Below are positions 22,201 through 32,068 of a stretch of 64,000 nucleotides of DNA, piece after piece. Position numbers and translations under genes: made by a program. The stretch lies in contig OY751488.1 of NCBI GenBank assembly GCA_963565915.1, positions 3,720,001-3,784,000 on the forward strand, given 5' to 3'. The notes beneath the pieces are model-generated. The model was given only the letters and a program-made list of their open reading frames with translations. It searched no databases and had not been told where the DNA came from. The stretch's first letter is position 1. Every line of letters begins with the position of its first letter. The stretch is from Entoloma clypeatum (taxonomy: Eukaryota; Basidiomycota; Agaricomycetes; Agaricales; Entolomataceae).

Positions 22201-25200
22201 TATGTCCTTCTATTTCCCTCTGGCCAATATGGCTGGCATCCAAAGCTTCCCATCCATCCTGGTGCTGAAGGTCAGACACGGAGCAAATTTGTCAGTGAAC
22301 GCTGCTATTATGCATATCATCTCCAACCAAAGGATGTGCCACTTCGAGAACAGCCTCCAATGTTTCTTTGTGGAAAGTTGTTTCAACAGTTTATTGTTGA
22401 TGCCTGGGCCTCCCATCAACAGAATCTCTTGGCTTGGTGCTTCCACAATCAAAAGAGATTGCGAGCAGATGTCTATCAGGGCTTGCAGGATGCAGCACAT
22501 GGGGACAATGACCAGAATCTCAACTTGGCAAATCATGGTCAACGGATAATTCTGCCCTCTTCTTTCATGGGAAGCGAACAACAGTTGAATCAGTCATTTC
22601 AGGACTCTATGGCTCTGTGCCGACTTCTATTGGTCCCTCATATCTTTTGTACCATGACAGCCAATCCAAACTGGGAGGAAATCACAAATGCTCTGTTCAC
22701 ACTGCCAGATGGATCCAAGCAAAAGTCACAGGACCGTCCAGATATTGTCTCCAGAGTATTTGAGCTGAAGAAAAATGCAGTCCTGAGAGAGATCAAATCA
22801 GGAGTTGTGTTTGGCAAAGTCACTGGCATGGTGCATACTATCGAGTTTCAGAAGAGAGGTCTGCCCCACATGCACCTCTTGATTTGGTTGGACGAGGAGT
22901 ACAGAATCCAAACACCAGAAGAGATCGATCATATGATTTCAGCAGAGATTCCTGACAAAGAAAAACATCCACGGCTTCACAAACTGGTGACTTCCTTTAT
23001 GCTCCATGGCCCATGCAATCAGCGATGTTTGGTCAATGGAAAGTGTAGTAAAGGATACAAAAAAGACTTCCAGGAGACCACTCAATTTTCTGAAAATGGA
23101 TATCCAGCATACCGGAGGCGCAAGAATAATGTTACATTCAAAAGGAGTGAATATAATCAAACTGATGGGTAAGTGCTTTGTTTGAACCATTGAAAAATTT
23201 TAATTTATTGGTTTTTACAGAGCGCCTGATGAACATGTGTATACCAATGAGTGGGATTTTTCTTTTTGAATCAATTGAACAAATTTGAATTGATTGGTTT
23301 TTACAGAGATGTGGTCCCCCATTGTCCATATTTGGTTTGGAAGTATGAATGCCACTTCAATACCGAGATCACAGTTTCTCTCAAATCAGTCACCTATATC
23401 CACAAGTACATCAGAAAGGGAACAGACAAAGCAACAGTCCAAATTTCTGCTGAAGGTGGTGACCAGCAGCGAAATGAAATCAAGGAGTTCCTCAATGCCC
23501 GCTATGTGTCTGCCTCTGAGGCATGTTGGAGGTTGTTTGAGTTTGGCATGCATGATATATCCCCCACGGTCTACCGTCTTCCTGTCCATCTGCCCAACTG
23601 CCAGATGATCTACTACAATGATGATGACAATGTGGATGAGGTCTTGAGTCGCTCTAATATTGACCTGACACCCTTGACTGCATGGTTCAAAGCAAATCAG
23701 CGGGAGGAGGGAGCATGCACCATTCTCTACCAGGACTTTCCCCAGAAGTATTCCTATGACAAAAGGACCAAGGTCTGGAAGGCTAGAACCCGCAGTGCTG
23801 GTGCTATTGGTCGCATGTACTTTGCGTCTCCTGCCCAGGGTGAATGCTTCTATCTCAGGCTGCTTTTGACAAAGATTCCTGGTGCTACCTCCTTTGAATT
23901 TTTGCGCACAGTCAATGGTGTACTGCTGGAGAACTTCAAGCAGGCCTGCTTAAAAAATGGGTTTCTGCAAGATGATGGAGAATGGAAACAGTGCCTTCGT
24001 GAAGCTGTTGTAATGCAAACTGGATCAGCAATGCGGTCTTTGTTTGCCATCATTCTAATCCACTGCTTCCCTGTCCATCCAGATGTGCTCTGGGATGAAT
24101 TCAAGGAACCAATGTGCCGCAATTTGGAGTGGGCCCTCAGACAGCGCTTTTCTGATAGAGAATTTACTCCAGACCAGGTCTATGACTTTGGACTGTATCT
24201 CTTGGAAAAGACTTTGAGAAAGTCTGGCAAACAGCTCATCCAATTTCCACCAATGCCATCTGTTGCGGATCCTGAGACTTGGGAGGGAATGGCCATCGGC
24301 AACCACATGCTGCATGAGCAGCTGGACTATGACATAGACACACTGAAAACCATGGTGGAGCGCAATTGTAGTTTGTTCAACAATGAACAGAAGCTGGCAT
24401 TTGATGCAGCAATGCTTTCCATCAACAACAACAAGGGCAAGTTGCTGTTTATTCACAGTGGTGGTGGTGGTGGCAAGACATTTTTGTGCAACACCATTGC
24501 TGCCAAAGTCAGATCTGAAGGACATGTCGCTCTTTGTGTTGCATCCTCTGGCATAGCTGCTTTGCTCCTTGAAGGTGGTTGCACTGCACATTCAAGGTTC
24601 AAGATTCCTTTGAATTTGGATGAACAGTCAGTTGGAATGGTGAAGCGCACAGATCCCATCTTTGAAGTGTTGCAGAGAACAAAGGTCATCATCTGGGATG
24701 AAGTGCCTATGCAGCACAAACATGCACTCATGGCTGTTGATCGAAACCTCAGAGATCTGTTGCAGAATGATGTACCATTTGGTGGGATCACTGTCATGTT
24801 TGGTGGAGACTTCAGACAGACACTTCCAGTTGTTGTTAGAGGATCAAGGGAGCAGACGATTGCTGCATCATTTTGCAAAAGCACTCTTTGGCAACATGTG
24901 AAGGTTTACTACTTGAAGCAGAACATGCGACTTCACCAAACTCCAGGGAGTGTACAACATGCAGCATGGCTTCTAGAGATTGGTGCCGGGACTAATGTGG
25001 ATGACAAGGAGATGGTGGAAATTCCAGCTGGCATGTGCTGTGATGAAAAAACTGTGGACAGCCTGATTGGATCAATCTATGATGGGATTTCAGACAACAC
25101 CCCAAAGACAGACAAGTACTTCTTGGATCGGACAATCCTGTGTGCAAAGAATGATGATGTTGACAAGATGAATGACATTCTCCTGGACAAACTGTATCCA

Positions 25201-26170
25201 ACTGCAGAGAAACATGTCAAATGGAGTGTTGATTCTGTCAATCTGCCTGGTGGTGATGATGGACACTTATATCCGACAGAGTTTCTTGCATCTCTCAAGT
25301 CAGTAGGACTTCCACTTGCGAAGCTTATACTAAAGGCTGGAGCACCGATCATGGCGCTTCGAAATCTGGATCCATCTCTGGGACTGTGCAATGGAACACG
25401 GATGATTGTGGAAGAAGTGTGACATCGTTTGTTGAAGTGCTGGATTATTACTGGAGATGCGAAGTTTGCTGGAAAGATTGCACTGATTCCACGTGTAACA
25501 TTGGAGCCATCAGATGAAACACTGCCAGTACCATTGCGACGATTGCAGTTTCCAGTTCGGTTGTCATTTGCGATGACGATCAACAAGTCTCAAGGGCAGG
25601 GATTGGAAAAAGTGGGATTGTCTTTGCAGACGCCAGTATTTTCGCATGGTCAATTGTATGTTGGGTTGTCGCGGTGTACATCAGGAGAACAGATCAAGGT
25701 TTTGCTGCCGGAAGGAAATACGGATAACAAGACACAAAACATTGTGTACAAGGCAGTTTTCCGTGGTTTGGAATTGTAAGTGGGTGATAAGATTGGATTT
25801 TGGACAATTGACTTACTATGAGATAACAGATAAGAAAGAAATGGATAACTGTAGTATTCTAAATATTTATATATGTATAACATTGTACCTATCTCTGTGC
25901 TGTATGATATATCTCATGTTTGTAAAACATTGTAGATAATAAGGACTGTCCTCACCCCCCACCCCCCTCCGGGGGGTGGAACTAAATATTGTTATAAAAG
26001 ATTGTACATATGCCTGCGAGCCTTGGTGAGCACAAAAACTCGCAGCAGGGGCTTGGGGGCGGCAGCCCCCAACGAGCTGTGACCTGTGCGAAGCTCAACG
26101 GTTGTGAGCTTTTGCGAGCACCGCGAGCAATGCTCACTGCCGTAGCGAAGCACGGGTTAATAAGCTCGTA
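19221..26170 (+). mobile_element. Autonomous-type Helitron (RepHel), one visible nonsense codon
   Basis: An element of about 6.95 kb starts TCTATACTACTAATGGG, directly after the right end of the non-autonomous copy, and ends near 26165-26170. Its 3' region carries a CCGT...ACGG hairpin and a GC-rich subterminal block (CAGGGGCTTGGGGGCGGCAG). It encodes a Rep-helicase protein at 20155-25779. No target duplication is expected, because Helitrons insert between A and T without one. The exact 3' terminus is not fixed, because a canonical CTRR end is not obvious. Confidence 0.85.
20155..25779 (+). pseudogene. Helitron Rep-Pif1 helicase with Gln-rich N-terminal extension
   Basis: The N-terminal 350 or so residues are Gln/Glu-rich and coiled-coil-like (many EEQRRQIQLQEDQQRQ-type stretches). 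A zinc-finger-like block follows (CSHCHALHF ... GMCC near 21477-21563) and then the Helitron N-domain. The HUH nuclease motif GLPHMHLLIWL is near 22860-22890. Introns at 23169-23220 and 23251-23307 restore the frame into the tyrosine motif TYIHKYIRKG near 23392. The Pif1-like helicase has Walker A GGGGGGKT (about 24460-24482), Walker B VIIWDEV (near 24690), FGGDFRQTLPVV, and a C-terminal block LSFAMTINKSQGQGLE plus YVGLSRCT. An in-frame TGA at 25420-25422 separates the last 118 codons, which include essential helicase motifs. No ATG opens the frame at its 5' end: 20302 is the first in-frame ATG, or an upstream exon exists. The protein nicks and unwinds DNA for rolling-circle transposition. Confidence 0.9.
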
Positions 26171-26534
26171 TATAATAAGTGGGAGGGCGGGGGTGAATGA
26201 CTAAGATTTGTCAGAACTGACCAAGCATTACTAAGCTTAGTCAATTCTTACCTAATTAATTATTAAGCAAAATCCCTCCCATGTACTGTCCGACGAGTGC
26301 AAAGCACGAGCCATGCCTCCATCAATCTCCCATCAATCCATTGATGCAGCCATCAATTCACTGAATATTCTGGATCCTTTCACTGAAGGTATGTATACTA
26401 TGTGGGCCATGTATTGTAGCATGTATTTGAGTAACCTGAACAAAATATGGAGTGAAATAAAAATAACCATGAATGGCTGTAAAGAAATAAGATATTTGCC
26501 TGATGAGACTGCAGAATTGTTACAATTTGTGTAG
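26171..26534. other. Possible third Helitron 5' end and a short unassigned ORF
   Basis: After the Helitron end, AAGTGGGAGGGCGGGGGTGAATGAC, a stretch with repeated TGACCAA/TTAGTCA, and CCGACGAGTGCAAAGCACGAGCC (26290-26312) resemble a diverged version of the 5' terminal region at 17648 and 19221. A 73-codon frame at 26313-26534 opens with an ATG; I recognise no domain in it. Confidence 0.4.
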
Positions 26535-27650
26535 GGACTTTCTGGCTTATTCCTTCAGCGAAAATCATCCATAATATGCATAATGCAAGGGCCAAAAGAG
26601 ATGATAGGGATCTGTTCCACGGATCTGTTGATATTATGAAAATAAGCAGAAAAGAGGGGGTCAGGGTGTGTACTGCATATAGGCAATTCCCAGCTTATTC
26701 ATTCGGCGAAAATCATCCATGATATGGATAATGCAAGGGACAAAAGAGACGATAGGGATCCGTTCCACGGATCTGCTTATATTCAGTGTTTTGTTGAAAT
26801 ATAGAAAAATGGGGAGAACATGGGTTTCATGACTGATTGCCCTTACTCCTCCAGTCAAATTCACTCATTCAATGCACAAATCAAGGATACAGAAGGTGGA
26901 ATGTATTTCCCCCATCATTTTGTCAGTAATAAATATTTTGTTGAAGCGACTCAGTAAGCAACGGATAAACAACAGAAAGTGATTAGACTTACCAACCAGT
27001 TTTAGTGGAAAACCCAGATTTTTGCAATCAGTAAGCAACGGGTAAACAACAGAAAGGCAGAAGGCTTGAGTGCAGTAGACATACATGTGATGCAATTTTT
27101 TGGAAAAATGATTCTATAATACATCAATTATGGACACAAACAGTTACTTTTTCACACCACACCAACCTCCGTGCCGTATGGCGCATTTTCTCACGCCTGT
27201 GCCATACGGCACGGGTCATACCCTCATACATATATATACTTACTCCGATTAGCAGAGAATTAATCTTTCTTGCCTCCCCATCTCTCGGCAATAATCTGCG
27301 CAACTGCTAAAATCCAACACCCCAACAGGTTTCTCGGGGGTCCCGAAATGCTGACCCGTACCCATACCCAGCTGTACCCACACCCGCGACCCGAGCGGGT
27401 TTCGAAACCCCTGACAATCACTAAGGTCCCCCGAACGACATCCCGACATGCTCCCACGCCCTTCCCACTCATCAAATCCCACCTCCCTCCACACCAGGAG
27501 CTCCACCTCGCTCCCCCAGCCATATATATGCCTTACAGCTTGTACTCCTACCATCAGGTAAGTGATTTTCATTGGGGAATGGACATTAGTACTTCATTCA
27601 TGCAACATTCAGTAATCCAATAGAATTGTAGTAAGTAGTCTACAGAGAAC
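26535..27650. repeat. Non-coding stretch with two direct repeats and one hairpin
   Basis: A block of about 105 bp at 26535-26640 recurs at about 26685-26790; shared pieces include CGAAAATCATCCAT and ATAGGGATC.GTTCCACGGATCTG. A second pair (GTAAGCAACGG.TAAACAACAGAAAG) lies near 26953 and 27030. A perfect 14 bp inverted repeat follows at 27169-27214. The stretch 27260-27560 is Pro/His-rich in frame but carries no domain I recognise. No gene is called. Confidence 0.6.
27169..27214. repeat. Perfect 14 bp hairpin, CCGTGCCGTATGGC
   Basis: CCGTGCCGTATGGC at 27169-27182 is repeated as its exact reverse complement at 27201-27214, with an 18-base loop. It could be the core of a small palindromic repeat or a cruciform-prone site. 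No poly-T follows and no gene ends nearby, so a terminator role is not supported. Confidence 0.8.
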
Positions 27651-28667
27651 CTACACAATTCCAAGGGCAGAAGCAAGTCTTCGATCGACCATTTCCACAC
27701 CCACATGAACCACAGAATATTCGGGGTGTATAACCTTATTGCCAGATTGCAGTGCTCTCACCAGTTCAGGTTCGACGTGTTCGGATGGCTGCTTTTTGTC
27801 TATCCAGATAAAAGTCAATTGAACGCTGTACCCAGCTGATTTGATCGGCTCGATCCATGTCGGCCACAACCTAGTGTGAAATTCCTTATCTGATTGCTTA
27901 TGCTTCTGGGATAGCGTGAATTGGATAGAGAACATGGTGGCTTTCTTGGAGGCGCGATCCAACAGCAGTATGACATCATCGACGGCCATGAAATTGTAGA
28001 CAGTGGGAACATAGATGCAGGTGTCCGTGATCACTGGAGAGAAACTCGGCGAAGTTTGGACGTGTCTGGAAAATCGCGGTAGACATTCGACCAAGCTTTG
28101 GGTGGACAACCTTCAAACCATTGATACCAATGTTGCCAAGGCAAATCTGCTCGGCCAAGAAGCCTCGAACGACAGGATTGATGGATTGTGAAACCGCCAA
28201 TGAAGCGTTGTCGTGTGTTCGCAATATTGACATCATGGATTCGAAGGCGATTCCGCACGTAAACCTTCCAACTCCATTGTCGTTGACGTAAAAGTATTGC
28301 AGATCATACAAGTTTCGGTCATCAATATGAACAAGATCACCCTGGACGCATGCCTTCATGATCGTGAGATACCTAGCCCGAAAAAATTGATTTAGATGGA
28401 GAGGGAAATAGCAGGGTGTATTACCTTTCCTTGCTTAATGAAGACAGAGATGCAAATTGGGTTCTAAAGAATGCATCGACATCGAAGTCGACCTTACGCA
28501 GATCGGAAACATTCCTGAATTCGAGTTCGATGAAGTTGGTGATGTTGAAAAGGCAGCGTAGCAGAAGTGGAATGCAACCAGTGAGATATTCAACCAGTTG
28601 TCGTTGTTCAGCCGACAACAGGAAAATTCGATGGCCATGGTGGGTAAACCACTGATCAGTTTCGTCC
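27651..28667 (-). pseudogene. Crinkler (CRN)-like gene, 3' half, frameshifted
   Basis: The minus strand encodes the distal half of a fungal CRN-type protein. Exon one (28667-28425) starts with ETDQWFTHHGH and continues through EYLTGCIPLLLR. An intron (28424-28373) is followed by exon two from 28372 (KACVQGDLV ... YDLQYFYVN, then NPVVRGFLAEQ). Near 28050 the frame shifts by one base. The final part (YVPTVYNFMAVDDVI ... FTLSQKHKQSD ... FIWIDKKQ) ends at the stop at 27651. The last region looks like the PD-(D/E)XK nuclease-like C-terminal domain of CRN/RHS-type proteins; this assignment rests on overall pattern. No N-terminal domain precedes it. It begins almost exactly where the plus-strand fragment at 227-1655 stops. 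With no start and a frameshift it is a relic. Confidence 0.8.
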
Positions 28668-28670
28668 TAC

Positions 28671-29746
28671 AGGGCATAAGTGGTACATGGAACAACGTGA
28701 GCTGGCAAGCTTTGATGTCAAAGCTGTAAGTTGATATCGGTATTTGAGTGGAAGGTTACTAACAAAACGTATGGCAGACAATGACTGATGGGTTCAAGGT
28801 TGAGAAAACATCGGGCCCAAATTGTGTCCGAATCGTCAAAGAAAGCAATGAAACCGACGAGGTAGAGGAGGTTGTTTTTTTGGTGCACAGAGTCATTTTG
28901 AGCAAGAAGTTACCTCCGTTAAAAAAAGAGATGTGAGCATTGAATTAATTGAAAGATCCGACTAACATACTCATTATTAATACCAGTTGCCGTGCTGAGT
29001 ACTTGAGGCAGGGAATCCTTTAGCCGGACTAGGGTCGCCAGCCTTTCAACGTGCAATATCTGCAACTTACAACATATATTCCATGTTTTGAGGATGGAGA
29101 GCTCGACAGCCTGGATATTGTCAAGAACGTCGAGGGGTTTGGGCCAACGATTGAGCAGTCGAATCGCATTTTAACGCCAAAGACGGAAGCCCCAGACATG
29201 GAGGCCATGCAGCTGGGACGAGGGATTGATCCCCATGGAATACTGAATGGTGCGATCGCACAGGGGAAGTTCATACACAGTAAGGACAATAGAGTGGAAT
29301 ACTACACCTTTGCGGAAGAGGGAGGAAAATGAAAGTAGGCATCAAATTGACGCAATCAAAATAATCCATCTCACGAGTCTTATAGGGTGAAGAGAACGGA
29401 GCCCAAGGTATTCAGAGTCGGAGACCTGGTACAAGCGGAGATATCCTTCATTTCTATCAAGGGAAACCGAGGGAAACACACGATTAAGGTGATCTTGAGG
29501 ACACTCACCCTCATCAATGACAAATTTGCAAAGGTATGCATTACACTTTAGCACTGAGCCATGCTCACGGAAAGTAAAGAGCGCAGAACAGGAGCGAGTG
29601 CGTAACGCGCCGGCAACCGAGGATGTTCAGACGGACACTGTGCGCAAGATGGTGAAAAGGAAGATAGGATATCAGACGGTGACGGCGAAGACCGCGAAAA
29701 TGGGGGCAAAATTGATGGAGGTAGATGGTGAGAAAGGCCAAACGTA
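28671..29746 (+). pseudogene. Hypothetical gene fragment, 5' end missing
   Basis: I do not recognise this family. The visible exons are 28671-28725 (GISGTWNNVSWQALMSK), about 28779-28930 (FKVEKTSGPNCVRIV ... EEVVFLVHRVILSKK), about 29035-29330 and about 29385-29745. They are separated by short introns with GT...AG ends (for example after 28725 and after 28930). The second half contains EAMQLGRGIDPHG and a beta-rich segment (FRVGDLVQAEISFISIKG), followed by a basic tail ending at 29744-29746. There is no start codon or N-terminal exon: the first exon begins directly after a splice acceptor at the point where the minus-strand CRN half begins. The phase across the first intron does not fit cleanly, and a TAG interrupts the third exon near 29020. 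This suggests decay. Confidence 0.45.
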
Positions 29747-30258
29747 GACGGAGGAAGACGAAACAACAAAGAGTTTGGAACCGCAAGAGTGAGGATGGTA
29801 AGGAGGAAGTGAGCCATCGAAATGTGTAGTGCATGAGTCTTCGTAAATGTTATGTCAGCATTTCTTTGCAATACACCTTCAAAGTCGGAAATGAGAATTA
29901 TGCCCGACTCATGGTGTTACTTGACAACAGCTTGTGAGGCGCACTCATTGAACGCCAGCGTACTGCTTGAGAAACAGATGGGCGAGAAGCCCACGCTTTG
30001 GTCGAAAGCAGATATAAGTACACAGAATCACAGTGCCTAACTTGAATTGGAGATAGCCGATGACCGGGAGCAAGCATGATAGATGGAACGAAATGCAGCC
30101 AGGGACTGATTAGGTACTAGGTATTAGGTAAAGGAAGGAACTGAGCACGATAGATTGGACGAAAAGCATACAGTCAACGGTGATTAAGTAGCCGGTGATC
30201 CGACGTGGGAAAAAAAGCACGATAGATTAGGACAAAGAATTTGGTGCTGGCCGTCTGG
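29747..30258. other. Intergenic stretch with a short repeated motif
   Basis: No gene is seen. A motif AGCA(C/T)GATAGAT is repeated three times (near 30072, 30145 and 30216) together with GGA.(C/A)GAAA strings. The stretch ends at the TA target of the pogo transposon. Confidence 0.5.
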
Positions 30259-31236
30259 TACAGTCATTCACCACTCCTTTGTACACCGAAAAAAGAATCG
30301 ACTCCCAATATGTTATTTCGCCCTCTTGGTACAACATGTCATATATAACTACAATAATACATAATGAACGATACCTGGACAAGATCCTGAGGTACCACGA
30401 GCTGTTTCTGATGAATGGGAGCTGATTTGGTGGAGCATGACGAAATGAGGAAACCCGGGTCCTTTGTACACCGTCACGCTCAGCGTCACAAAGTCTCACC
30501 GCTGCTGCTGCTCGCCTCACTGCCCTCCTCCTCGCTGCCACTCCCAGCAGATCCGTTTTCCTCAACAACGGCCGTCTTCTTCGACAACCTCGGCTTTGAT
30601 TTTGCCTTTGCCAATGGTCCCTGGACCGGTTTCTTCCACCTGGGCTTCTTCCTCTCAGCACGTCGTGCATCCCGCTCTGCCTCCCACAACTTCAACTCCT
30701 GCTGGAATGCATCCTTCACAACCTGGTTGCGAGCCTTCCGAGCTATCTCCTCTGCTTCCCAGGCCTTCACAGCCTTGTGGTATTTGTCGCGGGCTGTCTT
30801 TTTCTTCATCTTTGCCTGCTTTTCAGCCTCCCGGGCCAGAGTGTCCTCAACGACGCGCTCGACGAAGGCGTCATCAGTCAAGAGCTGTGATTTTCCATCA
30901 GCCATGATCCGCCTTGATTTTCCCTTGATTTTCTGCTTGTTCTCCTGGGTTGTGAGCTTACGTCGGACTTTTTCGCAGAAAACATGCTGCAGGATCAACC
31001 CCGCCTGCTGCCCTCGTAAAACTCCTTTGTCGTATGCGTGCTGAATTTCTGCCTCGCGAAGTGCCTCTTGAAGGAGGTGCTCATTGTGGGTTTGAGTCTC
31101 GAATTTCACAAGATCGCCATATTGTTTGATGGGCAACATCTGGATGGTATTGAAGACTGGTGGCTCGAGCGCAGAGGTGGCGGGTTTGGATGAGAAGAGA
31201 TCAGAGCTTTGGGCAAACTGCATGAATGTTTCAACC

Positions 31237-31949
31237 TGTTAAGTAGGTGAAACGTCGGAGCTTCGTCGGAGTCCATCGGAGGTCGGACGTAGGACTGAGA
31301 CCGGAGCGGAACTCCGGAAATGCGGAGGAACGACGAAGGGGAGGGACATGGCTTCAATGTATGTGTTGCGCTGCTGTTTGTTGGATAAGGTGTCCCAATT
31401 TCAGGAGGTCGGAGAAGAGGTCGGAGGTGCGGAGGTCCTCGGAAAGATCTTGGTGAGAGACACGTTGATGTGGAAATGGTCGGACGACGTCAGAGTTGTA
31501 ACTCGGACACAGTACTGAGCTCGTCGAAGGGTAACGATGGAGGAAGAGCAGTAGATGAGGATGTCGTTGGTGTATTGTACCACAGCAAGGATCTCTGGCA
31601 TGAACGGGGAGTAGAGGAGTGAACTTTGTTGATATTCGAACTGAGGAACTACAGGTATGGTATGAGCTTAAATACCTAAATGAGATTACTTTATGGAGAT
31701 GGTCGGAGTAGGTCCGGAGTTGTGGCGTAAGTTGCCAGCGACTGTAACGAACATCGGAGATGTCGGTCAATGGACCATGCGGAAAAGGCGATGCATAAGT
31801 AAACGGGAATATGAATATGAAATGCATAAAGGCATGGAGTTATGAATATGAAATGCACGATGGCAACATGCGGAGATGCAGAGGTAACGGATGTCTGGAA
31901 TGTCGGAGGAATATCGGAGTGGATCGGAGATTCGGAGACGGATATAACA
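31237..31949 (-). repeat. 3' LTR of gypsy-2
   Basis: 713 bp with TGTTA...TAACA ends. It contains one copy of the 31 bp internal repeat around GCATAAAGGCATGGAG (near 31820). It is bordered by target duplication CAACC on the outside and by the polypurine tract on the inside. Confidence 0.95.
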
Positions 31950-32068
31950 GTATTCCCCTCTTAGGTCTGACACCCATGGAAGACCGCGAGAAAATAAACA
32001 AGGTCATGTGGTCTTGGTTATTTAACAGAGATGAGCGGCCCAAGGGTTTTCTTCCAGTTACCACCAAC

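Noticed and set aside
25955..25980. C-rich/G-rich palindrome as a possible transcription terminator
   Set aside because: Similar palindromes (CCCCCTGGAGGGGG) are part of the Helitron 3' repeats at 18361, 18670 and 19025; no terminator role is supported.
27270..27623. 117-codon Pro/His-rich plus-strand frame
   Set aside because: Low complexity and no domain; it could be a relic, but nothing supports a protein.
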